From NCBI RefSeq assembly GCF_041435215.1, contig NZ_CP108394.1:2170001-2234000 (forward strand): DNA of 64,000 bases, read 5' to 3'. The translations under genes were made by a program, and so were the position numbers. This document shows, piece after piece, positions 42,136 to 50,525 of this stretch (position 1 is the first letter of the stretch; the number at the start of each line of letters is the position of its first letter). The DNA is from Streptomyces sp. NBC_01314. GTDB taxonomy: Bacteria > Actinomycetota > Actinomycetes > Streptomycetales > Streptomycetaceae. The notes beneath the pieces are model-generated. The model did no database searches and was not told where the DNA came from. It saw only the letters and a list, made by a program, of their open reading frames with translations.

Positions 42136-42911
42136 GACCGGTTCTGCTGCGGCTGGTGTTCGCCGTCGCCCTCCCCCTCGTTCTGGTCACCGTCTGGTGG
42201 TTCGCGTCGGACGGCAGTACCGATGTGTTCTGGCCGCCCCTGCGCACGATCCTCACCACCTTTCCGGACGTCTGGACGGCCGAGCGGCTGCGCGCCGACG
42301 TCCTGCCCAGCCTGCTGCGCCTGTCCGCCGGCTACGCGCTGGCGGCCGTGGCCGGTGTCGCGCTCGGCACGGTCATCGGCTCCTACCGCCGGGTGCGGGC
42401 GCTGTGCGAACCGGTCCTCGAATTCCTGCGGGCCGTGCCGCCGCCGGTGCTCGTCCCGGTCATCATGCTGTTCGCGGGCATCGGCGACACGATGAAGATC
42501 GCCGTCATCGCGAGCGGCTGCGTCTGGCCGATCCTGCTCAACACCGTCGAAGGTGTACGGGCGGTGGACTCCGTGCTGTCCGAGACGGCCCGGTCGTACG
42601 GCATCACGGGCACGGCCCGGCTGCGGAACGTCGTCCTGCCCTCGGCGAGCCCGCAGATCTTCGCGGGCCTGCGCCAGGCGCTGTCCCTCGGCATCATCCT
42701 CATGGTCATCAGCGAGATGTCGGTGTCCAGCAACGGGCTGGGCTACACCATCGTCCAGGCCCAGCGCGGTTTCGCGATCCCCGAGATGTGGACCGGCATC
42801 CTCGTCCTCGGTCTGATCGGGTTCCTGCTGTCCGTCGTCTTCCGGCTGGTCGAGCGGCGCGTGCTCGGCTGGTACCACGGTCTGCGCGCGTCATCACGGC
42901 GGTCGTGGTGA
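42132..42911 (+). CDS. ABC importer permease 2 (SsuC/TauC type)
   Basis: The 259-residue protein is a second permease of the same family, with about six helices and its own EAA loop (SETARSYGITGTARLRNVVLPSASPQIFAGLR). The start is GTG at 42132, overlapping the stop of permease 1. The two permeases differ, so the importer is a heterodimer, unlike the usual SsuC homodimer. Confidence 0.87.
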   Translation: MRPVLLRLVFAVALPLVLVTVWWFASDGSTDVFWPPLRTILTTFPDVWTAERLRADVLPSLLRLSAGYALAAVAGVALGTVIGSYRRVRALCEPVLEFLRAVPPPVLVPVIMLFAGIGDTMKIAVIASGCVWPILLNTVEGVRAVDSVLSETARSYGITGTARLRNVVLPSASPQIFAGLRQALSLGIILMVISEMSVSSNGLGYTIVQAQRGFAIPEMWTGILVLGLIGFLLSVVFRLVERRVLGWYHGLRASSRRSW

Positions 42912-42934
42912 CACTTGAGGAGGGGCGGCGGGCG

Positions 42935-43720
42935 ATGCTCGACGTACGGGGCCTGCGGAAGGTCTACGAGGGTTCCGGGCGCCGGGTGGAGGCGGTGCGG
43001 GACCTCACCTTCACCGTCGACGCGGGCGAACTGGTCTGTCTGGTGGGCCCGTCGGGCTGCGGCAAGTCGACCCTGCTGAAGTGTGTGGCCGGGCTGCTGA
43101 ACCCCACGGCCGGTGAAATCCTCCTGGGGGGACGGCCGGTGGACGGTCCACCGCCGGGCATGGCGGTCGTCTTCCAGGAGTACGGGCGCAGTCTGTTCCC
43201 CTGGATGCGGGTCCGCGACAACGTCGAACTGCCGCTGAGGCAGAAGAGGTCGAGCAGGAGCCGGCGGCGTGAGCTGGTCGACGACGCGCTCGCCTCCGTC
43301 GGCCTGTCCGACGCGGCGGGCGCGTATCCCTGGCAGCTGTCCGGCGGTATGCAGCAGCGGGTCGCCATCGCCCGCGCGCTGGCGTTCGAGCCGGACGTGC
43401 TGCTGATGGACGAGCCGTTCGCGGCGGTCGACGCCCAGACCCGCGCCGATCTGGAGGACCTCGTGCGGGACCTGTGGCGGGAGCGGGGCATCACGGTCCT
43501 CTTCGTCACCCACGACATCGACGAGGCCGTCTACCTCGGCGAGCGCGTGCTGGTCCTCTCCGCCTCCCCCACCGTCGTGCGGGAACAGCTCACGATCGAC
43601 CTCCCCGCCGAACGCGACCAGCTGAACACCCGCGTGGCACCGCGCTTCGCGGAACTGCGGACCCATGTGTACGAGCAGATCCAGGCGGCGAAGCGGGGTG
43701 TCCCCCTGGACAAGGGGTGA
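42935..43720 (+). CDS. ABC importer ATPase (SsuB/TauB type)
   Basis: The 261-residue ATPase has Walker A GPSGCGKST, a Q-loop in VFQEYGRSLFPW, signature LSGGMQQR and Walker B VLLMDEPFAAVD, followed by the switch His in THDIDEA. It energises the importer. ATG at 42935 follows GAGGAGGGG; a GTG at 42908 overlaps the preceding stop and would add nine residues. It is the last gene of the transport unit. Confidence 0.88.
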   Translation: MLDVRGLRKVYEGSGRRVEAVRDLTFTVDAGELVCLVGPSGCGKSTLLKCVAGLLNPTAGEILLGGRPVDGPPPGMAVVFQEYGRSLFPWMRVRDNVELPLRQKRSSRSRRRELVDDALASVGLSDAAGAYPWQLSGGMQQRVAIARALAFEPDVLLMDEPFAAVDAQTRADLEDLVRDLWRERGITVLFVTHDIDEAVYLGERVLVLSASPTVVREQLTIDLPAERDQLNTRVAPRFAELRTHVYEQIQAAKRGVPLDKG

Positions 43721-43789
43721 CGTCAGGGGACGCTCGTGGCCCGGCGCCGTCGGCGACCTGAACGCCGGCGGCGCCGGAGGGGGCGCGGC

Positions 43790-44473
43790 TCACCTCCCGG
43801 GGGAGGTCACCACGCTCAGATGGCTCGTGGCGGCGTGCCGGGGGCGGCGGGTCCTGCGCACGGGTTCGGACGGGCGGCCCACCTCGCGCAGGACGAGGGT
43901 CATGCGGTGGTAGCCCATGTCGCGGAGGGTGTCGGGGCTCTCGCCGACGACCCGGCAGTGGGTGGCACCCCAGCGCGGGTCCGGGTGGACCAGGGGGCGT
44001 ACGGCGCCGTCGTGCCGGGCGGCCTGGGGGCCGACCGTGCGGAGCCAGTGCGGGAGGCCGTGGCGGTAGGCGGCGTCCATGATCGGGTCCTGGGCGATGT
44101 CCCGGCGGATGGACTGCAGACCACGGTCCTGGGGGTGGTGCTCCACCGCGGCGGCGAAGTGGGCGAGCATCGGCAGGCACCAGCTGGACTCGTGGTCACC
44201 GAGGACCGTGGCGGCGTCCGGGTGGAAGAGCACGAACCGGATGAAGTTGTCGTCCGGCAGGGCCGTCGGGTGCGGTCCCACGCCATGGAAGAGGTTCCGG
44301 AACGCGGCGTTGGCCAGGACGACGTCCCAGCGGTGGTCGAGGACGACGGACGGAAACAGGACGGAATCCAGCAACACGCCGTAGTCCTGTAGGTACGCCT
44401 GTGCTTCCCGGGCTTCGAGACTGTCGGGGACGGGCCGCGGTACCGACCGCTGCCCTCCTGCCTGGTACGCCAT
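43790..44473 (-). CDS. MmyB-like ligand-binding domain protein without HTH
   Basis: The 227-residue protein consists of the MmyB-like PAS-type domain usually found behind an XRE helix-turn-helix in Streptomyces regulators. Recognisable parts are VVLDHRWDVVLANAAFRNLF, NFIRFVLFHPDA and the C-terminal THCRVVGESPDTLRDMGYHRMTLVLREVG. The N-terminal DNA-binding part is missing. It probably binds a small molecule, perhaps a fatty acid as MmyB does. It is divergent from a helix-turn-helix gene across a 274-bp gap that carries a 22-bp palindrome; the two could form a split regulator. Confidence 0.72.
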   Translation of the reverse strand: MAYQAGGQRSVPRPVPDSLEAREAQAYLQDYGVLLDSVLFPSVVLDHRWDVVLANAAFRNLFHGVGPHPTALPDDNFIRFVLFHPDAATVLGDHESSWCLPMLAHFAAAVEHHPQDRGLQSIRRDIAQDPIMDAAYRHGLPHWLRTVGPQAARHDGAVRPLVHPDPRWGATHCRVVGESPDTLRDMGYHRMTLVLREVGRPSEPVRRTRRPRHAATSHLSVVTSPGR

Positions 44474-44583
44474 CGGGAGGTCACCCCTCTTGCCTATGCG
44501 GCCTTCACGCGGCGCCCTGATCCTGCTGCCCCAAGCGGAGTTGTGTCAACTATCGTGGCATTCGGCGCCTGTTGACGGCTGAA

Positions 44584-44605
44584 TCTCGCCACAGTTGTGG
44601 CGAGA
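44584..44605. promoter_or_regulatory. 22-bp palindrome between the MmyB and XRE genes
   Basis: TCTCGCCACA (44584-44593) and TGTGGCGAGA (44596-44605) are perfect inverted repeats around a 2-bp centre, in the gap between divergent genes. A regulator site seems likely; as RNA it would be a 10-bp stem with too small a loop. Confidence 0.6.
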
Positions 44606-44747
44606 CCTGGATGTGAGTTCGACCCAACCGCTAGTCTCCCCGCAGTTCACGGTGTACTTGCCGAGACCGGGGTCTCGCGCCAGGCTTGGATCCACGGATT
44701 CCGCAGTACCGCGAAATTGGCCTGAGAGAGACGTAGGAGATCTGTCG

Positions 44748-45404
44748 GTGACGGATGGCTTCGAGGTTCCGGACGCCGCGGCGACGGTTCTGCTGCCGGC
44801 CGTCGTGGCCCGGGTCACCGCGCTGGCGGACAAGCTGCGCGTGCGGCACATGGAGGTCTTCGACACCCGACGGCTCTCGGTCGCGTCGGGGGTGTCGGAA
44901 GCGGTGGTGAAAGCCCTGCTGAGCGGGCAGCGCGCCGGTGAGCCCGACGTCCAGGCCCGTTTTCTGCAGCGCCTGGACCTGTTGCGCCGCACCCGGCTCA
45001 AGCCCAACGGCCGTAAGTACACCCAGCAGGAGATCGCCGACGGCGCCGGTATGTCGCGCCAGCAGGCGGGTGCCCTGATCAACGGGGACCGGCGTCCCAC
45101 GATGGAGCACTGCGACGCCATCCAGCGCTTCTTCCGCGTACACGCCGGTTTCCTCACCGCCGAGGACCCCGAGGCGCTGGCGAGCGCCCTGATGCGGACC
45201 GAGCAGGAGCTTCTCCAGCAGCTCGCCGACCGTGAGCGCGCGGCGGCCGAGGCCGCGGACGACCCGTTGCAGCGGCTGCTGCAGAACCACGGGGTGCGCT
45301 CCATCGCCTGGCGGGCGGCACAGCTGCCCACCGACCAGCACCGCGACAAGGTGGCGGAGTGGCTGGACATGCTGCTGGAGAGCGTCAAGCGGCCCGAGTC
45401 CTGA
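44748..45404 (+). CDS. XRE-family helix-turn-helix regulator
   Basis: The 218-residue protein has two helical segments that look like helix-turn-helices. One is SVASGVSEAVVKALLSGQ (about 45-62). The other is the typical XRE motif YTQQEIADGAGMSRQQAGALINGDRRPTMEHCDAIQRFF (about 90-128). A charged coiled C-terminus follows (ERAAAEAADDPLQRLLQ). GTG at 44748 follows TAGGAGA by 7 nt; the frame stays open to 44595, but without a better ribosome site. It precedes the metallopeptidase gene by 13 bp, the order seen in ImmR/ImmA-type pairs. Confidence 0.82.
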   Translation: MTDGFEVPDAAATVLLPAVVARVTALADKLRVRHMEVFDTRRLSVASGVSEAVVKALLSGQRAGEPDVQARFLQRLDLLRRTRLKPNGRKYTQQEIADGAGMSRQQAGALINGDRRPTMEHCDAIQRFFRVHAGFLTAEDPEALASALMRTEQELLQQLADRERAAAEAADDPLQRLLQNHGVRSIAWRAAQLPTDQHRDKVAEWLDMLLESVKRPES

Positions 45405-45417
45405 CCGGGGGAGATCT

Positions 45418-45966
45418 GTGGGCATCGGAAAGGAAATGCGCCGTCTGTGCGGCGAGTTGGTCGGCGAACTCACGCTGCCGGCACCGGCGGACCCCGCCGA
45501 CCTCTACGGCGCCCTGTGCGACGCCATGAGCAGACGCCGCGGCCGCCCCGTCCACTACCGCATGGCCCCCTTCCCACCGGGCACGGCCAGCGGGCTGTGG
45601 CTGGACATGGCCGAGCAGGACCTGGTCGTCATCGAGGAACGCACCGCGCCCGACCACCAGTTGGTGATCCTCGGCCACGAGCTGTGGCACATGCAGGCCG
45701 GGCACTGTGGCCGGCACGTGGAGGGTGCCACGGTCGCCGCACGCTTATTGAGCCAGGACGCCGATCTGCACGCGACGGTGCTCAAGGTCGCCGCCCGCAC
45801 CCGCTTCGACCTGACGGACGAGCAGGACGCCGAGAGCTTCGGACTGCTGCTGGCCAGCAAGTGCCGTACCTGGCTCGCCGGTTCGGCGCTGCGCGGGCCG
45901 GTGCGCCGCGATCACCTGGCCGGCCGCATCGGGGCGTCGCTGGGCTACCGCGGACCGCAGGGCTGA
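45418..45966 (+). CDS. ImmA/IrrE-type metallopeptidase-like protein (TTA codon)
   Basis: The 182-residue protein contains the zinc-binding HExxH in ILGHELWHMQAGH (about 82-94), the mark of ImmA/IrrE-like peptidases, which usually cleave a partner XRE regulator in response to a signal. The start is GTG at 45418 with GGGGGAG upstream. Codon 110 (45745-45747, in AARLLSQD) is TTA, so full translation needs the bldA tRNA, tying it to late growth. It follows the XRE gene by 13 bp and precedes a membrane protein. Confidence 0.78.
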   Translation: MGIGKEMRRLCGELVGELTLPAPADPADLYGALCDAMSRRRGRPVHYRMAPFPPGTASGLWLDMAEQDLVVIEERTAPDHQLVILGHELWHMQAGHCGRHVEGATVAARLLSQDADLHATVLKVAARTRFDLTDEQDAESFGLLLASKCRTWLAGSALRGPVRRDHLAGRIGASLGYRGPQG

Positions 45967-45984
45967 GCGGCCGGAAAAGCCGAG

Positions 45985-46032
45985 ACGCAGAGACTCAGAA
46001 ACGCAGAGACGCAGAGACGCAGAGACGCCGAA
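45985..46032. repeat. 8-bp tandem repeat (ACGCAGAG)
   Basis: Perfect copies of ACGCAGAG start at 45985, 46001, 46009 and 46017. Degenerate copies lie at 45993 and 46025. The array ends three bases before the start of the membrane protein gene and replaces any recognisable ribosome site. Confidence 0.8.
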
Positions 46033-46035
46033 ACC

Positions 46036-47244
46036 ATGGACGGGTCCAGCTACTACATACCTGCCGTCGCGATGACGATCGCCCTCGCCTCGAAGACACC
46101 CGCGCTGCTGCGGAACTGGGGCGACCCCCTGATCAGGTCGGTGTGCGCCCTGATGACGCTGGCCGCCCTGGTCTTCTGCTTCGCCGCGCCGCCGACGATC
46201 AGCGAGGTCAACCGCGTCACCGGCGTCACCAACGTCTCGGCCGCCGTGGTCTACCTCCTGCTGAGCGCCTTCAGCGGCTCCTGCCTGGTACTGATCACCA
46301 ACTGGCGGGGCGGCCCGCCCGGGACGACGCGTCGCCTCTCGCACCGCTGGATCGCCGGGTACGGCGCGGTGTGCGCGGCGATCGTGCTGCTGTTCGTGCT
46401 CGGCGAGGCCCCCGTGGAGCGGGTGCGGGACTTCGACACGTACTACGCCACGACCCCGTTCCTGCGCGAGATGATCGTGCTGTATCTGATCGGGTTCACC
46501 GCCGCGGGCGTCGCGATGAACGTCATGTGCTGGCGCTGGGCGCTGCAGGTGCGCGGCTGGCTGCGTGCCGGGCTGGTGATCATCGCCTTCGGTTTCCTGC
46601 TCAACGTCCCGTTCGCGGCGGTCAAGCTGATCGCCGTGGTCGCCCGCTGGCAGGGTGGCGACCTGGACTACCTGAGCACGTACGTCGCCCCCTGGCTGTC
46701 GTCCGCCGGCGCGCAGATCTGCGCGCTCGGCTTCTGTCTGCCGCTGGCCGGAGAACGCCTCGGCGACTCCTGGACCATCTGGTCCATGTACCGTCGGCTC
46801 GGCCCGCTGTGGCGGGAGTTGCGCCCCGTCTGGGCCCAGGCGAGCCACGATGTGCGAATCTCCTGGTGGGCACCGGCCCGGCTGCAGATGACACAGCGGG
46901 AGTCCGACATCCACGACGGCATGCTCAGCCTGTACCCGTACTTCGACTCGGGGGTGCGTGCCAAGGCGTACGACGCCGCCGTCGCGGCGGGTTCAGAGCC
47001 CGTCCAGGCACGGGCCGAGGCCGACGCGGCGATGGTGACGGCGGCGGTACGGGCCAAGGAGGACGACCCGGAGGGCCGGGTCATCAGCTCCGCCACGGCC
47101 GACGCCCCCGCCCCGCCGGCCGAGAACCCCCGTGACCTCGTACGGATGTCCATCGCCCTGCGTCAGTCACCCGTCGTAGCGGCCGCCCGTGAATGGGCCG
47201 CCGCGACCAGGTCAGAGAGCGACTTCCATGAGCGAACCCGTTAG
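46036..47244 (+). CDS. MAB_1171c-family membrane protein
   Basis: The 402-residue protein has about seven hydrophobic helices in its first 260 residues (AVAMTIALASK, SVCALMTLAALVFCFA, NVSAAVVYLLLSAF, AIVLLFVLGEA, MIVLYLIGFTAAGVAMNVMCW, AGLVIIAFGFLLNVPF, YVAPWLSSAGAQICALGFCLPL). A cytoplasmic tail follows with a LYPYFDSGVRAKAYDAA motif. This matches the uncharacterised MAB_1171c family. ATG at 46036 has no ribosome site, because an 8-bp repeat array occupies that place. It overlaps the next gene by 17 nt. The neighbouring metallopeptidase suggests a membrane-linked signal or resistance role. Confidence 0.78.
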   Translation: MDGSSYYIPAVAMTIALASKTPALLRNWGDPLIRSVCALMTLAALVFCFAAPPTISEVNRVTGVTNVSAAVVYLLLSAFSGSCLVLITNWRGGPPGTTRRLSHRWIAGYGAVCAAIVLLFVLGEAPVERVRDFDTYYATTPFLREMIVLYLIGFTAAGVAMNVMCWRWALQVRGWLRAGLVIIAFGFLLNVPFAAVKLIAVVARWQGGDLDYLSTYVAPWLSSAGAQICALGFCLPLAGERLGDSWTIWSMYRRLGPLWRELRPVWAQASHDVRISWWAPARLQMTQRESDIHDGMLSLYPYFDSGVRAKAYDAAVAAGSEPVQARAEADAAMVTAAVRAKEDDPEGRVISSATADAPAPPAENPRDLVRMSIALRQSPVVAAAREWAAATRSESDFHERTR

Positions 47245-48655
47245 CGGCCCGCCCGACACCGCGGTCACGACCTCCCGGCGTGCCGTCGTCGTCGGTGCGG
47301 GCCTGGCCGGCCTGCTGGCCGCCGCCGCGCTGCGCGACCACGCCGAGGTCACCGTCGTCGAACGCGACGCGCTGTCCGAGGGGCCCGAACCCCGCAAGGG
47401 CGTGCCCCAGGCCCGGCACGCCCATCTGCTGTGGTCCGGCGGTGCCCGCGCGATGGAGGAGCTGCTGCCGGGGGTCACGGACGCCTGGTTGGCGGCCGGT
47501 GCGCGGCGCATCCCGCTGCCGACCGGTCTGGTCTCCCTGTCGGCCCAGGGCTGGGTGCGGCGCTGGCCCGAGATGGAGTTCATGATCGCGTGCAGCCGCG
47601 ATCTGCTGGAGTCGGTCGTCCGCGCCCGGCTCCTCGCCGGGCCCCGGGTCACCCTCCTCGACCGCACCGAGATCCTGGGCCTGGCAGGCGACGCCTCCCG
47701 GGTGACGGGGCTACGGGTCCGTCCCGCCGAGGGCGAGGAGCGGGTGCTCACCGCCGATCTGGTGGTGGACGCCACCGGCCGTGGTTCGCGCGGTTCCGCC
47801 TGGCTCGACGCGCTCGGGGTCCCGCCCGCGCCGATGGACGAGGTCGACTCCGGTCTCGTGTACGCCAGCCGGATCTTCCGGGCGCCCGCGGGCACCGAGG
47901 AGTACCCGGTGGTCAATGTGCAGCCGGACGGGTCGCAGCCGGTGCCGGGGCGCAGCGCCACCCTCGTGCCCATCGAGGACGGGCGCTGGCTGGTGACGCT
48001 GTCGGGCACCCGAGGAGGTCAACCGACCACCCTCCCCGAGGAGTTCGAGGCGTTCGCACGCGACATCAGACATCCGGTCGTCGGTGAGCTGATCGCCCGC
48101 GCCGAGCCCTTGACGGACGTCGTGGTCACCCGCAGCACGATCAACCGGCGGCGCTTCTTCGAGAGGGTGTCCGACTGGCCCGACGGCTTCGTCGCGATCG
48201 GCGACTCGGTCGCCACGTACAACCCGATCTACGGCCACGGCATGTCCGTCGCCGCCCAGAGCGCCCTGGTGCTGCGAGATCGGGTCGCCGCGCACGGCCT
48301 GACGGCCCCCCGGCTCGCGCGCCGGATCCAGAAGGCCGTGGCGGTTCCGGTCTCCCTCGCCTGGGAGCTGGCCACCGGCACGGACATCCGCTACCCGGAG
48401 GCCATCGGCAAGCGGCCGAACCCCGTGCAGAGGCTCTTCGGCCGCTATGTGGAGCGGCTGATCAGGACGGCGCTCGGCCGGCCCCTGGTCTGCAAGGCGT
48501 ACCTCGGGGTGGTCACCCTCACCGAGCCGATCGGCGCCCTCGTCAGACCGGAGGTCGTGCTGGCGGTGCTGCGCGGCCCGGTCAAGTCCCCGTTGACAGA
48601 ACCGCCGCTGACGGACCATGAGCGGGAGACGGTGCTGGGGACGGCACGGCGGTAG
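47228..48655 (+). CDS. FAD-dependent oxidoreductase (monooxygenase-like)
   Basis: The 475-residue protein is a PHBH-type flavoprotein. It has the FAD motif AVVVGAGLAGLLAAAALRDHAEVTVVERD (about 19-48), an ATGRG segment, and the GD motif GFVAIGDSVATYNPIYGHGMSVAA (about 325-348). The substrate is unknown. ATG at 47228 overlaps the end of the membrane protein gene, so the two are translated together. The same pairing with MAB_1171c-like proteins recurs in actinobacteria as far as I recall. Confidence 0.82.
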   Translation: MSEPVSGPPDTAVTTSRRAVVVGAGLAGLLAAAALRDHAEVTVVERDALSEGPEPRKGVPQARHAHLLWSGGARAMEELLPGVTDAWLAAGARRIPLPTGLVSLSAQGWVRRWPEMEFMIACSRDLLESVVRARLLAGPRVTLLDRTEILGLAGDASRVTGLRVRPAEGEERVLTADLVVDATGRGSRGSAWLDALGVPPAPMDEVDSGLVYASRIFRAPAGTEEYPVVNVQPDGSQPVPGRSATLVPIEDGRWLVTLSGTRGGQPTTLPEEFEAFARDIRHPVVGELIARAEPLTDVVVTRSTINRRRFFERVSDWPDGFVAIGDSVATYNPIYGHGMSVAAQSALVLRDRVAAHGLTAPRLARRIQKAVAVPVSLAWELATGTDIRYPEAIGKRPNPVQRLFGRYVERLIRTALGRPLVCKAYLGVVTLTEPIGALVRPEVVLAVLRGPVKSPLTEPPLTDHERETVLGTARR

Positions 48656-48781
48656 CCCCCGCGCGACATCCGCGCGCGGGAGAGCGGGATTGTCAGTGGC
48701 GGACGGCAAGCTGGGAGTGTGCCACCCGTATGCCGGGGCGGGCACGGAGTTTCGCCGATCCGACCAGGGGAGAGCCGTTCG

Positions 48782-49009
48782 ATGCCGACCGCCGTACTGA
48801 CCGACCGCGAGCGCGCCGCCGTACAGGCCTATCTGCGGCTGCTGGGGACCGTACGAGCAGCGTTCGACGGGCCCGGGGAGTCACGCCGACCACCCGTGGT
48901 GCCGCCCGCCGCGCTCGCCGAGGCGGAGCAGGCACTGGCGGCGGCGGGACTCTCGGGCAACGAGGAGGAGTTCTTCCAGTTGTTGCGGAGCTGGTGCCCG
49001 GAGGTCTGA
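48782..49009 (+). CDS. Small conserved-looking helical protein
   Basis: The 75-residue acidic protein (VLTDRERAAVQAYLRLLGTVRAAFDGPGESRRPP, then ALAEAEQALAAAGLSGNEEEFFQLLRSWCPEV) follows AGGGGAGAG at ATG 48782. It is predicted helical, with one Cys near the end. I do not recognise a family. It stands alone after the FAD gene and may belong to the same unit. Confidence 0.6.
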   Translation: MPTAVLTDRERAAVQAYLRLLGTVRAAFDGPGESRRPPVVPPAALAEAEQALAAAGLSGNEEEFFQLLRSWCPEV

Positions 49010-49213
49010 GCGGGGGCGGCGACGGTCCGCCGGGCGTCCCGGTGGACCGTCGACGTTCTCCGGCGCCCCAGGTGTACTGACCCGAGAGGTCGGGGCGCGT
49101 GCGGTTGAAGCGTTCGGCCTTCCTCCACCCGGAAGTCGGCGCCGGCTTGGCGTGATGCGAGAAGGCTTGCACAGTGCCCCCGGCAGTGGCCGGGCCCTGA
49201 CCGGATACCTTGG

Positions 49214-50266
49214 TCAGCGTTTGGCCGTGACCTGCCCGGTCAGCTTCTCCCAGTTGCCGGATCCGATCGCGGCCTTTTCCTCATGGCTGAACGGCGCCTG
49301 CTCGAGGAACGAGCGGGCGACCCCGTTGGAGGTGTCGAGGAAGGGGAATCCGCCCGGTCGGGTCCCGAATGTATAGGGGTAGTCGGTGGAGTACATCATG
49401 CGCTCCGTCCCGACGACCTCCGAGGTCCACCGCATGTAGCGCTCGCTGACCGTGCCGCTGCCGCACACCCAGAAGTTCTGCGTGAAGTAGTCGGCCAGCG
49501 GGCGTTCCAGCTTCGCGTTGTGCGCCATGATCCCGGTGTGGTCCAGGTAGAACAGGACGACCTCGCCCCAGTGGCCGGCGATCACCTGAAGCTCGGGGTG
49601 CCGGTCGAACACCCCGGAGAAGATCATCCGCAGGTACTGGATGCCCAGGTCGAAGTACCAGCCCAGCCCTGCCGTCGCGAGCCCCATACCAGTGCTGCGC
49701 GCCGGCCCGACGCCGTCGTCGAAGCCCGAGTAGTACGCGTCCAGAACCGGCTTCACAGGGGTCTGCGGGTGGAAGTGCAGCGGGACTCCCAGTCGCGCGG
49801 CGGCCGCGTAGAGGTCGTCGAACTCCCGGGCGTCGGCGAGCTTGTCGCCGGTGCGCCCGTAGAGCATCGCGCCGGGGAACCCGAGTTGGGTGACCGCGCG
49901 CTCCAGTTCGGCCGCGGCGGCCTCGGGCGCCGCGGTGGGAATGGCGGCGAAGGCTTGAAAGCGGTCGGGCCGCCCGGCCACGATCTCGGCCAACGTGTCG
50001 TTGGCCTCGCGCGCTACGGAGACGGCGTCCGCGGCGCTGAGGTTCTGCACGCCCGGCGAGGCCAGGGACACGACCGCGACGTCGATGCCCTGGTCGTCCA
50101 TATCGGCCAGGCGCTGCTCGCCGAAGTCCCGCAACCGCCGGGCGAAGGGCTCGTCGCCGAACCCGAGCTGCGGGATCTGCGGCACCCCCGCCTTGGCCCA
50201 CGCGTCGAGCAGCGCGGGCAGGGCGATGTGTTCCTCGAGAGCCACGATCTTGATCTTGTCCGGCAT
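49214..50266 (-). CDS. Amidohydrolase-2 family decarboxylase (gamma-resorcylate/ACMSD type)
   Basis: The 350-residue TIM-barrel protein belongs to the metal-dependent decarboxylases that act on hydroxybenzoates or on aminocarboxymuconate semialdehyde. Recognisable parts are IVALEEHIALP (metal-binding EEH near the N-terminus), LHFHPQTP, GHWGEVVLFYLDH and the catalytic Asp in MMYSTDYPY. The protein is of usual length. ATG at 50266 is used. It is divergent from a TetR gene across a gap with three related palindromes, so induction by its aromatic substrate is likely. The pairing with vanAB and pca in the window suggests wide aromatic use. Confidence 0.82.
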   Translation of the reverse strand: MPDKIKIVALEEHIALPALLDAWAKAGVPQIPQLGFGDEPFARRLRDFGEQRLADMDDQGIDVAVVSLASPGVQNLSAADAVSVAREANDTLAEIVAGRPDRFQAFAAIPTAAPEAAAAELERAVTQLGFPGAMLYGRTGDKLADAREFDDLYAAAARLGVPLHFHPQTPVKPVLDAYYSGFDDGVGPARSTGMGLATAGLGWYFDLGIQYLRMIFSGVFDRHPELQVIAGHWGEVVLFYLDHTGIMAHNAKLERPLADYFTQNFWVCGSGTVSERYMRWTSEVVGTERMMYSTDYPYTFGTRPGGFPFLDTSNGVARSFLEQAPFSHEEKAAIGSGNWEKLTGQVTAKR

Positions 50267-50475
50267 TGCGTACTCCTGTTGTCAGTGATGCCTCTCGGGG
50301 CAAGCGCGTGCGGGCCCCGAACGGCCGATGCCCTTCGGTCCCGGGGCCTTGCCGAGACGACTCGCGGTACGTGCTGCCGCGTCTGCCGGTATGCGCCGAA
50401 TCCGCCGTCCGGACTGCCCGCCGGCTCGGGTACCAAGCGGCATCCATTCGACTGATTCCATCGGCAACACCTGGA

Positions 50476-50523
50476 CAGTATCATTGATACTGGCGATGAT
50501 TCATCGCAGCTCTTATCATTGAT
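50476..50523. promoter_or_regulatory. Three palindromes with a TGATx core for the divergent TetR
   Basis: CAGTATCA-T-TGATACTG (50476-50492) and GCGATGA-T-TCATCGC (50493-50507) are perfect. A third, ATCA-T-TGAT (50515-50523), overlaps the ribosome site of the TetR gene. Centres are 16 and 19 bp apart. Occupancy would block the regulator and probably the decarboxylase promoter too. Confidence 0.7.
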
Positions 50524-50525
50524 CC

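Noticed and set aside
45985..46032. Short repeats considered as a CRISPR or attachment site.
   Set aside because: They are 8-bp tandem copies without spacers. No integrase or target tRNA is nearby.
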